DNA of 64,000 nt, from positions 30,481,023 through 30,545,022 of the forward strand of contig CM060200.1 of the NCBI GenBank assembly GCA_030562195.1. The letters run 5' to 3'. The stretch comes from Nipponacmea schrenckii (lineage: Eukaryota > Mollusca > Gastropoda > Lottiidae). The notes beneath the pieces are model-generated. The model had not been told where the DNA came from. It saw only the letters and a program-made list of their open reading frames with translations, and did not search any database. Each line of letters opens with the position of its first letter. Position 1 is the stretch's first letter. This document shows positions 48,901 through 59,600 of this stretch, one piece after another. The translations under genes were made by a program, and so were the position numbers.

Positions 48901-49196
48901 GTCAAGTTTGAATTTTTTTAACGAATGATTTTTTAGTTATTGCCCTTGTAAAATTGCGTCAAAAATATTTGTGGGTGCAAACTAAGCTACAATTTTTTAA
49001 TGAAACTTGGTATGAGTATTGAAATAAGATGGTGGTCAAGTTTGAATTTGACGATTTTCCATGAACAGTTTTTGAGCTTTTGCCCTTGACTTCATTATTC
49101 ATTCAGTGAATGTTTTTTTGAGTTATTGCTCAATTTATTTTTCAAATTCAATGCTGCCAGGGGGCGTATGTTTCCTTGCCTGACAAGCTATCTTTT
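45925..49196 (+). mobile_element. Large 160-bp-unit tandem element (pearl/Helitron-like), about a dozen units
   Basis: It starts TATAAGCCCACATGAATATG, followed by a GTCCGTCG microsatellite (45970-46015). Tandem units then contain GAAGCTACAATTTTCAATGG, TGAAACTTGGTGTGAGCATT, GATAAGACGGCGGTCAAGTT and TTTTTGAGTTATTGCCCTTG. It ends AATGCTGCCAGGGGGCGTAT and GACAAGCTATCTTTT. Units near 47.6-48.1 kb are almost identical, later ones increasingly degenerate. This layout (conserved ends, tetranucleotide-type microsatellite, about 160-bp core repeats) is that of the pearl/BIV160 elements of molluscs, thought to be non-autonomous Helitron relatives. The assignment is from memory. A hAT element interrupts the second unit. 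Confidence 0.75.
46190..47567. mobile_element. Non-autonomous hAT element inside a 160-bp unit, with 8-bp target duplication
   Basis: The termini CAGGAGCGTAGCG and (inverse) CAGGGGCGTAGCTACCG are flanked by GCTACAAT at 46182-46189 and 47568-47575, which is the normal unit sequence GCTACAATTTTC. This is a clean 8-bp duplication, as hAT makes. Inside are repeated blocks with TTCCGCGTTTTACCGAC, GTAGACGAACG and ATCGGTTTTACCGA. No transposase frame is seen. Confidence 0.88.
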
Positions 49197-50014
49197 GTTT
49201 TGTTATTTGGTTATTTTAAGTTATCAAGTTACTAAGTAATGTTCATGTAATCGGGCCACAGAAAGCCATTCACTTTTAAATCTAAGTATACTTTCTTGCT
49301 GATTACATTGATTTCATATAGCTACAAATATTTCATATGTTTGAGAAAATATAATTGAAAATATAAGGTTAGTCTGTTTGTGGTTCCACTCATCTAAAGG
49401 TAGTTAAACGTATTACTGTGCAAAATAAATATTTTAAAATGTGATTTGCTTCATGTATTATCAAGTCAACTATAGTCATTGTATGAATGGAAAAGTAGAG
49501 TTTGGACTAAGTTTAGTATTTTATGTGTTTATTATCATAAACGCCAGGTAAAGAGTTCCCTACCTAGGGTGGACTAAGTTTTGTATTTTTTTTTTTTTTT
49601 TTTGTTTATTCACATAAACGCAGGGTAAAGAGTTCCCTACCTAGAGTAAAATCACGACAAATATTCCGTCTCAGATAGGCACTTTGAAGAATTTGGCCAG
49701 ATCGCATTTTTTCTTCTTATCCGTGTACCTAAACTTCTTGAAATGATAGATTATAAACCGATTATGGTCATAATCTGTCATCTCAAGTTGTATTGCGGCA
49801 AGAAAATGCAAATTTTATCTAAACGGATTAGAAGAAAATTTAAGATTGCTTTTTAAAGGCTAAACAATATATTGACTATTTTGCATGTCGTGATATAGTG
49901 ATGGTACTAAAATCAACAAAAGTTGGGGTTTAGTTATCATCTTTTGCAAAAGTTTGGGTTTTGAAATTTGGTCCCCCCCCCCTGAGAAAATACGCATGTG
50001 CGGCCCCGCCCCTG

Positions 50015-51146
50015 GGTGTCTAAAAATAGATTGCGAGAGTAAACAATTACTGTTAGGCTAAGCGACAGAACGTTTACATTTTGAAATCCACCCATATTGT
50101 TACCTTCCATCTATCCTTTCAGAAGAATAATGACTTCTGTTGTGTATTCAATCACTGCATGCGAATAAGAACAAAATCGAGACTAATTCAGTTTGTTTCT
50201 TGTACGCAAAATCTAAATTCATGTAAATGTTTCTGTTATTGTAAAGGGTATAATTACTGCACAATAATTATGATTAAAATATCGATGCACCATTTGGACT
50301 TTGGATAGGCTCTGGACATTGTGCATTGTTTCAAAAAGTATTTATTGTTTATTATTTGTGTTTGTCCTAATCTGTATTTGAAGTAGGTTTATGGCAGAAA
50401 TCAGTCCAATGTGTTCAATAATGATATAATACGCGGACCTTATTACTGAACTTATTGAACTGCTTTCGGTCATTCACTTATACATAATATACTTATCTTT
50501 ATACTTATATGTAGTATAAAATAAGTATGGATATTTACAAAATATCTATGAATTTTTTGAATAAATATTATTAGTACACAATAATTATGAATCTAACACA
50601 ATAATTATGAATCTAACACAATAATTAAGAATCTAAAACAATAATTATGAATCTAACACAATAATAAGCAATGTTACGCAAAAATCATAAATTTAACAAA
50701 ATTATTATGAATTTTGCGCAATAATAAGCCATCTTACACAGCAATTATTAATATTACACAATATAATTATGAATCTTGCACGATAATAAGGAATCTTACA
50801 TAATATTCATGCATCTTACACAACCTTACTATGAACTACATAATCATATATCTTAAAAAAATATTAAGAATCCTACTCAATGTTCTGAACAAAATAATGT
50901 CAATGTCGAGAAAAAAAACAATGATAACAATAACAATAGAATGCAATAAAATGAAACAAAATATGCTGTTTGTGTTTGTATATAAAGCTTAATTTTCTCA
51001 TTTTTCAAAAGTTACTTGTACTTTTATGATAATCTCAAGAAAAATAAGACTCAAAAAGAGTTATGTCGGGAGTCACTGTATTAAAAAAGAATAATAGAAA
51101 TGTAATACTAGTATACCATTTTATACCAACAATCAACACATCAATA
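50015..51146. repeat. Intergenic, with an AT-rich 19-20-bp tandem repeat
   Basis: Near 50575-50870 the motif ACACAATAATTATGAATCTA repeats about twelve times with growing degeneracy. The rest is unremarkable and holds no gene. Confidence 0.7.
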
Positions 51147-51812
51147 TCACCATGAGTTAAAAGTTTCAGGAAATTGTTGATAGATGGAAGGAAATGGCGT
51201 TACTGGGTGAGAATATTTCGAAACTGCTGACGATGAAGGTACAGATTGTTTTGTAGGACTGAAAGGCACTACCGAAGGCGTCATAAGTACGTATCCAAGG
51301 TTGCTTCTATAACTTAAAGGCATCTCGCTTACATCTATCAATCCACTATTACGAGCCCTTCTTCTTGCTTTTCGACGTCTAAAGTCTCCTTTAGAAAAGT
51401 CTTCTATGCAGGCAGGATGAATTGACCAAAAATTACCTCGACCATTTTCAGATCGTCCGCTTTTGAAGAAACATTCGTTGAGTGATAAGTTGTGGCGGAT
51501 ACTGTTTCTCCAAGCCTTGCCCTTATTGTTATAATAAGGGAATTTATCCATTACATACTGATATATATCTCCGAGCAACGACTGTTTATCTGCCGAATCC
51601 AGGATAGCCATTGAAATCAAGGCGATGTAGCTTAGAGGTGGCTTTGAAGATCCATGCGTAAGTTCTTGATCACCGTCTGAAGAGCGATCGGAATTGTTTT
51701 CACAGTCTTTCAGAGAGTTACTTTCACAAAAACCGTTCATTGAACGAGCTGGTCTTCCAATCCCATTATCAGCTTCTTTTCTTGTCAGGTAGTCAATGCT
51801 AAAGGAATGCAT
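51147..51812 (-). CDS. FoxQ2: Forkhead transcription factor FoxQ2, intronless
   Basis: A single 221-residue frame. The forkhead domain covers residues 57-150, from KPPLSYIALISMAIL through WRNSIRHNLSLNECF (helix 3, DNA recognition) to FWSIHPACIEDFSKGDFRRR. The GDFRRRKARRRAR end is the FoxQ2 hallmark. The N-terminus has SFSIDYL at residues 3-9, an EH1-type motif that recruits Groucho/TLE repressors and is known from FoxQ2 proteins. The 50 residues between are Ser/Asn/Asp-rich. The C-terminal 60 residues are Pro/Ser-rich. Known role in invertebrates: anterior/apical neuroectoderm patterning in embryos. The ATG is the first in frame and sits 102 bp from a TATA box. Several lineages have multiple FoxQ2 paralogues, so this copy may not be the only one. 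Confidence 0.92.
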   Translation of the reverse strand: MHSFSIDYLTRKEADNGIGRPARSMNGFCESNSLKDCENNSDRSSDGDQELTHGSSKPPLSYIALISMAILDSADKQSLLGDIYQYVMDKFPYYNNKGKAWRNSIRHNLSLNECFFKSGRSENGRGNFWSIHPACIEDFSKGDFRRRKARRRARNSGLIDVSEMPLSYRSNLGYVLMTPSVVPFSPTKQSVPSSSAVSKYSHPVTPFPSIYQQFPETFNSW

Positions 51813-51913
51813 AACGTTTTCGATTCCTTCGATAGTGAGTTATAAAACGTAACAGTAATGTTTCAAGCACGAGTCGTTTTTACGTTGTAAAAGTTAAATG
51901 GTGAAATAGTACG

Positions 51914-51920
51914 TTTTATA
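51914..51920 (-). promoter_or_regulatory. TATA box of FoxQ2
   Basis: Minus-strand TATAAAA about 100 bp before the start codon gives a predicted leader of about 70 bases. Fits a developmentally regulated single-exon gene. Confidence 0.5.
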
Positions 51921-52439
51921 CACAGGGAACTTCCCTGACAACTGTATATATTACCTTAATTATCGCTTTGTTAATCGGTTGACGTCACCCACGGCTTTTA
52001 GCTACCACAACGGTGTCCTCCCATTAGTTAAATGTGCCATTAGTTAGACCACCACAACACCTACTGGTAAGTGGAAAAATAACAGATTATTCTGTATTTG
52101 GCGTAGATAATTAAAAAAAAAAGTAATAAATAAATAAATAAAATAATTCTAATTTTCTGAAAGGTATAATTTCACAACAAAACATTTTTATTTTATTCGA
52201 TGTTGCATACGTTCGATTGAACTGTTTGTGAGCTAATTTTTTTTATGTGAATACATTATAATGGTATACATTGTAGGCCTATTGAACAAGTAATTTGCTT
52301 TTTAATGATTATTTGATAGAAAAAAATAGGCCTACTCGACAAAATATCATGACCAATCAGCAATAGACTATATGTACAGGGGCGATTTTTCTTCACGAAT
52401 TATTCAAAGGTATTGCCTACTTGAGAGACGGAATGGTTA

Positions 52440-52560
52440 CATTTTTTATAAACAATATTTTATTCATATAAAATGAAAAGGATCGGGAAACAGGCTTTCG
52501 CCTATTTAACCCCTTTCCCGAATAAATAAATTACATGATGATTTTATGTAAAAATGGCAA
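52440..52560 (-). mobile_element. LINE-like 3' end
   Basis: On the minus strand: TTATTCGGGAAAGGGGTTAA, ATAGGCGAAAGCCTGTTTCC (a hairpin), then TGAATAAAATATTGTTTATA and an A tail. The hairpin plus signal plus tail looks like the 3' UTR of a molluscan LINE, and the last part matches the minus-strand tail at 1332-1360. The upstream extent and any coding part were not found. Confidence 0.5.
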
Positions 52561-53551
52561 ATGATAATATTATTAAATTAAATAATAATGGTTTTTAAAT
52601 AAAACTAAATATATTTACATGAGTGATATCTACACCTTGGTGATATTGGTTGAATATCTATGTACTGCGAAATCTTTTACCTAATTTGATGAAATTGTGA
52701 ACTTGCTCGAATATTATTATTGATGTTTTTCCGTACATAAGTATATTAACCAACAAATAATTAGATTGTAAAGGGGAAAGAGTAGTATCTCGTACATCTG
52801 GATGTAATGGACGGTGGAGTAGGTAATGTTCAAGGTCTTCGAATGGTTTCATTAGATTATAGTTTATCAATTAGGAAGTCATAAATTGTATTATAATATG
52901 TTCAAGTACGTAAGTTTGGTTTTGTATGGTAATTTGTATATCTGTAAATGTCATGATTGTCAAAGTATGCATTGTATAATGACCTTTTACTGCAACGTTA
53001 AATATGTAACTGTCATACAAATCTGTTAAATGTATATAGGCCTACCTGTACAAAAAAGTATTTTTGCAAAATAAATTCTTCCAGGTATCCTACGAACATT
53101 AAAATTTTAACATTTTGACAACAAGACTTCTGTTGGGCGAAGAGTCTTTCGGATTGCAATTACGTCGCTAAACTTTCATATTTAATGAGGTGCAAATATC
53201 CGATGTTGAAATGATTGATATTATCATCCACTTTCCCGGGGTTCGTTGAGGAAACACCTAGTTAACACATTGATTATGTAAATGTTTGATTCTAACTTTG
53301 TTTTTAACAGTTTGGAAGTTTATTTCAGGACCGATTATTTTTTTGAAAATTGACGCATTTAACATGTTTACCACAAGTTCTTTCTGTCAACACGTCATTA
53401 GAACTCTTACAGGCCAAAATTTCAATATAAAAAAATCAAATCATAAAAAAATATCGAAAAAATACATTTTTGAGCTGTAATGATTTTGGAAAATTAGATC
53501 AACGCATAAAACAACCGAACGTACCCAATAAGTCGAATCATAAAGAAAAAG

Positions 53552-53722
53552 ACTAATTGTATAAATTTGTCCTGTTTTAGAACGACGTCAACCGAAAAAC
53601 ATTCTAAACTAAAATTTGGAAATAGAAGGACGAGAAAAATGTGATCATAGACTACTTTGAGTGTTTCTGAAGAAGGCATTTAGCCGAAACGTTATAAAAC
53701 AGGACAAATTTATACAAGTTTA
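53552..53722 (+). repeat. Hairpin element with hammerhead-ribozyme-like core
   Basis: TAAATTTGTCCTGTTTT at the left pairs with AAAACAGGACAAATTTA at the right, forming a long stem. Just before the right arm is CTGAAGA (53667-53673), a GGC/GCC hairpin, then GAAAC (53686-53690), i.e. the conserved halves of a hammerhead core. ACGTC stands beside the left arm as a possible cleavage triplet. A spare A before stem II and spare bases before stem I mean it is probably degenerate. Such motifs occur in Penelope-like elements. Confidence 0.4.
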
Positions 53723-53881
53723 ATTGTTTTCCCCCTTTTGGGAATTTGTGATATAATTTAAAAAGACTAATATTTCAACTTAGCCTTCAAATTAATATGA
53801 TCTCAAGGCTTTGTTGAAATACAATGTATTATAACCTTTTTGAAAATTGGAATTATTAGCTAGCCTAATCCTATTATGAAT

Positions 53882-54055
53882 GCAAAAGAAGCTACAATTT
53901 TAAATGGATTTTGATAAAGCTGGGTGTGAGCATTGGAATCGATAAGACGTCGGTCATTTTTAAAGAAAAATCGTCAATATTGAACTTGTCCATGATCTCA
54001 TGAATACAAATGTTCACACCAAATTCCACTCAAATCAAATGAAAATTGTAGTCTC
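53882..54055. repeat. Two half-units of the 160-bp repeat in inverted arrangement
   Basis: GAAGCTACAATTTTAAATGG to ATAAGACGTCGGTC runs forward to about 53956. It is then followed by the inverse of a unit, GAAAAATCGTCAATATTGAA to GAAAATTGTAG. There are no element ends, so it is a fragment. Confidence 0.55.
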
Positions 54056-54059
54056 TCGC

Positions 54060-56500
54060 TATTACAAACATAAATTTGGCGTATAAAAATGGGTGATTTA
54101 GGGGCAAATTGGGATATACGATATAAGAAAAGGGGGTATGAAAAGTGCATCCCCAGTTATTCTTAATCATCTTTAAAAGCACCTTTAAATCATTATAAAA
54201 TATTACTAGATTAGTTGTGGACATAATTTGGTGAACAAAAGATAAGAAAGTATATCTGTTCTCTTTTATAAACAGTAAGACAGTAAAATACAATAGAAAT
54301 GAATTTGTACAAAACATGTATCTACTGTGGTATTTTTTCACAGGCTATAAACTTATACACAAATAATGATTATATACAAAGATCTGTGATTTGGTAAAAA
54401 TGATTATTTACAATGCTCTGTTAGAATATCGTGATTTATATACAAATGTGTTATCTTATTATGAACTAGTTTTAAACATGATCAAGTAATCATGAACAAA
54501 AATGATTTTATCACAATAACATTACAGTTAATTAAAAGCGGGACACATTATCTTCTAGATATCCATCTGGTCAATAATTAGAACTATACCTTGAATTCAC
54601 ACTATTTGTGTCCTCTTCAGTAAGGAAAAATGTATCATTTTCAATTTACATTTTTTGTCTGAAATATTATACCATTGTACTTCAAACAGAATCCTTTGTC
54701 CTATGATGTAAATCATGTCTTCACAAAGTGTTCTAATAATTTCTCAGAATGAGATTTTGCCAATACCTTTTGAAACAGCTTTTTGAAATGAAATGAAAGA
54801 AATAATTGTAACATTATAATATATAATATCATTGTCTAACTGATGAAGGAATTCATGGCTTACTCAATTTAAAATATTGTGATTAAATCAATATGGTATT
54901 CAGAACCTTGAGTTGTTTTCCAAAATATTGTCCAACACAAGGCTTTCTGAATATACCAAATTACACTGGATCAGTATTATCAATAAAAGTGTAAATATAA
55001 AAGTAAAAAAAATATAATTAACTTTAAAATGTTCAATTGAACCCTAAAGAATGTGATTAAAAAGGTAGATCAAAAAATCATACAGAATTAAAAGCAATGC
55101 TGGAGGAACTCTAGAATGAACATAATCAAGCAGATGAAGAAATAGAGAATTCATTCCAGAAATTATACTGCTTGAAAGATTAAAATTAAAGTATGGAAAT
55201 ATTTGATATAGCACTGTTGAAGATTTGATCTAGAGAAAATCTAGAAAGATGAAATAAAATAAAATGATACTTGCACAACCTTTTCCTAAACTAAAATGTT
55301 TATGTTAAGTCTAAAATCTTCTATACTTCAAACTTTAAAGTATGGTACCTAGTACGTTAAAACTATAAATTATTCTCTCATTTATGATCATCTTCACAAT
55401 TTCAAGCTGTTATGAACTTCATACTTATTCATCGGTTGCAATAGAAACTTTTCTTGTAATATGGAAAGCAGCAATTCGATTGGATTATTCATGAGCAAAT
55501 ACAGCCAAGCTTTGTTTTACAGACTTTCTGTTGTAATTGGCATTATCCACTGTAATATAATCCAATCAAATCACTTCCTTTAAAAACGCCCACGAAATAA
55601 AAAATGTGGCTGTTGTTGTCAAGGTACTGGTGCCAAGGTCGCTATAGTTTGATACTGTTATGATGATTTTTATGGTATGATGTAACAATTATGTGTAGAA
55701 ATTTTATTACAATACCAGCTAACTTAAAATCCCCAAGTAACTCCCAAAGCAATTTCAACCTCGTCCAACCATACCAGCAATCAATTTTCTGAGATGTGTA
55801 ACTCAATGACCAACTGCAATTTAATTATGAAATAATGATTTCTGTTTGAGAACTGAATCTTGATCATAGATCAAAATACAAGAACATCCCATTTACTTGA
55901 CGGAAATCTGATAACTGGGTATTTAAAAAGATTAAATGGCTAAGAGTCTTTTCATACCTTTGATCACAATATCTTACCAACAAACTTTTTTTCCTTTTCC
56001 TTTATATTTTGTTTTATGTTTTAGCACAATTTGAATCCCAATCTAAGAATTGAGAGCGTCAGGTTGAGCTGACCGGGTTGAGCTGACCAGATCTAACGAC
56101 CATCAAGACAAGTCTAATGACTGATATTTAGTTAGAACTCATGCCATAATGAGACATCTACATGTTTCTCAGATTCCCCTGTATTCAACCAGTTGTTAAA
56201 ATGATGGAATAAAAAACTGAAAAACAGGGAAAATTTAAAATAATAACAACTGGAAGCTAGTCTATACAGGAGTATGTTTCTATTGATTTGGACACAACTG
56301 TCATCCATGAGTAATCACTGATAGTTTAGGGACATCTTGTACCATTGGTCTTATCATATTATAGACGATCCTTGAATAGTCCACCTGCTATCTGATATTC
56401 AGTACATATTACTAAGCCTTTATTCTAAACTCCTTTAACAACAGTGTAGTCAGTCATGTGCTTCTTCACAAATACACTTTATTGATGTTTGTTTAGGGAG
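54060..56500. other. Intergenic sequence between FoxQ2 and MAU2, no gene seen
   Basis: AT-rich. The higher-coordinate end is probably the MAU2 3' UTR. Words such as CTTCACAATTTCAAGCT (55391) and AATCCAATCAAATCACTTCC (55558) recur in an intron near 57875-57980, pointing to an unclassified dispersed repeat. Confidence 0.35.
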
Positions 56501-56539
56501 TAAACCACCTTCAATGTATTCACAGGCCACTTTCCTTCC

Positions 56540-56545
56540 TTTATT
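56540..56545 (-). terminator. Candidate polyadenylation signal of MAU2
   Basis: Minus-strand AATAAA about 90 bp after the MAU2 stop codon. Positional evidence only. Confidence 0.4.
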
Positions 56546-56633
56546 GTATCTGCTCTGCTAACTGGCAGCAGGCAACAATACTCCCTGGCAGTGATTCTAT
56601 GAACCTTTATATAATGTCTTTAATATTGTCATG

Positions 56634-59600
56634 TTACATTATCCCACTGCTACTCATACCACCACTACTACTTAAATGAAACGGACATTCACCATCAGTC
56701 CACTGTAAAATAATAAAATATAATGGAAATATATGTATTTCTTGTCAGTTCAAGTCAAGTCTGGTCAAGGCAAATGATCAGTCCTATTTATGTGTTGAGA
56801 TTTCAAGAAGATTTTAATCGCCAACCATTGCCACACCTTTCCAAGCTGTATTGAAAGGCTACTTTGGTACTTATCCTAGTAAAACAGACATGAGACATGT
56901 TCATTAAAAAATTGAAAAGTATGGTAATATAAAAATCTCATTCACCAGATAAATTGGTTTTGCTTTTAGAAAGTACATTTGGTGAAATCTTGAGGTTATG
57001 AGGCATTTTGGCTTTGCCAATGGATTTTTAGACAAAATCCAAAACGAAATAAAAACAGGCAATGCTGATAGCGTATTTTGTAAAAAAGATATAACTATAA
57101 CCATTTTACACACCTGTATCAAACCATGTTCAGATAACTGGGATGATTGGAAATGATCTTTTAGTAATGATTGAGAAAAATTTGTATGCATCATATAGCC
57201 TTCTTCTGCATTCACATTATCACCACATAATCTATATAAATCTAGAATAGTAAAACATAATGATACTTTATAAAACTACAACAAACTAACTAATGAATCT
57301 AGTATAATAATATAATTTTGTTAATCAATAATGTAAATCTATAAAAGTAAAACATAGTAATAATTTATAAATCTAGAATAGCCAAAAATATAAATTATAT
57401 ATAAATCTATGAGAATAAATCTATAATATATATCTAGAAAATTTTACAGTTTACTGAAAATTCGTTAATATATTTTATACAAATCTGAAGAAAAATGTAG
57501 CCTTCAATGCATAGACAAGCCAATTTTGATGTGTTTTGACTTAAGTCAAGAGTAATAACTTAAAAACCGTTCATTGAAAAATCGCCAAAAAAAATTTAGT
57601 CTGTAAAGCGTTACAAGACAATTGTGGACGGACGCACTGATGGACGTCCAAGGGTGACGACATTATACGACCACATTATAATGTGGGCATATAAAAAGAA
57701 AATTCAAAATAAACACCTTTTAATAAAGAAGAAGCCCATAATTGCACATGTACATCTGGTATTTTTCCTGCTAATTGCATTGCTGGTGTCACCATATTCA
57801 TTGCTTCCTAGAAAAAATCAAATGAAATAGATCTTACATAGGACATTATATAACTGATGAAAGCTTACACAATCTTCACAACTTCAAGCTATAACAATGT
57901 TCATACCAGCTTGACACTTTGTCCAATCAAATTGATCCTAGAATTTTTAGAATATTTTAGTCAATCAAATCAAATCACTTGTTATATAGGCTTTGTTATT
58001 AATTCCATACCTACAAAACGAATTGCAGTGGGCTTAGTTTAATACAGATTAATAAGACCATGTAAAAACTCATATACAGGGATAGAAGTAGATGAGCTTT
58101 TACTTAATATCCAAACATAACGTGTATCACAAATGCATAGCCAAATATCTCATCCTTAAACTTTAATTGGTTCTTACAAGTATAAACACATATGAAAAAT
58201 TAACAGAAATTCCCAAAAAGAAATATTACATAATTATAACTTACTCTGTGATTGCCCATTGATAAAAATATATGACCTAATAGCACTAAAGAGCAGGACG
58301 TTAAACGATTTAAATCTTCAGCATTCGCCATTTTTAAAGTTTCTCTGAGGTAGCGTCTGAAAGTAAATAATTTTCTTGGAATCATGAATATATTCTAAAT
58401 TCTCTTAATCTTAATCTCATATCTAAAAAACATCCTAGAACCATATGTTAATTTCTATAAATCAATATTTTGTTTGAATACTAAAACATTTTTCTAAGAT
58501 TCAGTTTGGAATATAACATTTGATTTGTTTGTATTATATATGGTGTTATAGTCATGTTATAATAGTGAATAGCCAGCAACTTACTTTGCTTCTGTAAATC
58601 TAGATTGGAAAAAACCCTGTAAACCCTGTACATAATATGCTGCTGCCTTTAAACTATGTGAGCTACAAGACAAAATATATTTATACAGAGATCTGAGTAA
58701 GGAATAAACTGAAAATTTTTGCATTGAAAGACATTTCTTGTAAAGAAATCTACTTGCCAGAAGGAGCAGTTCTATGAATAATGTTTTCAAAAAGGAAAAT
58801 AATACTTCTTGTCAGAAATATAGAGGAAATTATTCTAAAAAGTGTGGGCTCTATGAAAGTTCAGAAATAGTCAAATAACTTATATATATTTCTATAGTGC
58901 ATTGAAAGTATCATCTAAAGAATGAGATCAGAACCTGAATATAATGTATAGAGCAGAAAATGTCAAAGATTTCTGCTGACTTGAATGAAGATCTGATAAA
59001 ACAGATCTGAATCTCAGGGCAATCCAATAATACAAGTTATAATCATTTTGGATTGGGGAGAACTAAATACTTACTGTTGAGGAACTGTTTCTGGATTGAT
59101 TGATTCTAATAACGTAGCTAAGTCAGTATGTCTATTTGCTCTTATATACACAATAGCTAAATTTAAATTAACAAATAAACGTAAATCTGTAGAAGAGGAT
59201 GACTGAAAGAAAAATTTAAATCAAAAGTAGAATCTCATTCAAAAAAATTCTGCGTTGTTTCAAGCAGATATAACTGGAATGGAAAAGTTCACGTCAAATT
59301 AAAAAAAAAAATTTTGCATGTTGTTCATATTCAAATTTACCTTTGACATCTTGGGTACAAATAAAAATCAAGGTAATTAACCTCCTCCAACCCTTCATGG
59401 AAAGGTTATACTGCCTAAAAAGCTGACTAAAAGTATAAGTACCTTGTATGCAGTTTTAAACTGGGATTCAGCAGCTTCCATACAATTCATAGACATAGCA
59501 TATAACCCCTGAAAAAATATCAAACTTGTATAATTCTGACAAGCTGAACTTTTTTAGAATGTTAACCTCTTGATAAAACCCAAAATGATCATTTCATGGT

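Larger units (their letters stand above)
45429..50014. mobile_element. Outer hAT-like element with CAGGG...GCCGCAC ends, containing a 26-27-bp repeat
   Basis: CAGGGCCGCACA at 45429-45440 pairs with TGTGCGGCCCCGCCCCTG at 49997-50014. Just inside the left end a short tandem repeat of CTCGGAGTGACCCCAACTT type runs from about 45590 to 45770, and AAGTTGGGGT-type words reappear near the right end. The 160-bp-unit element at 45925-49196 lies inside it. No target duplication could be matched, so the pairing of the two ends is tentative. Confidence 0.4.
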
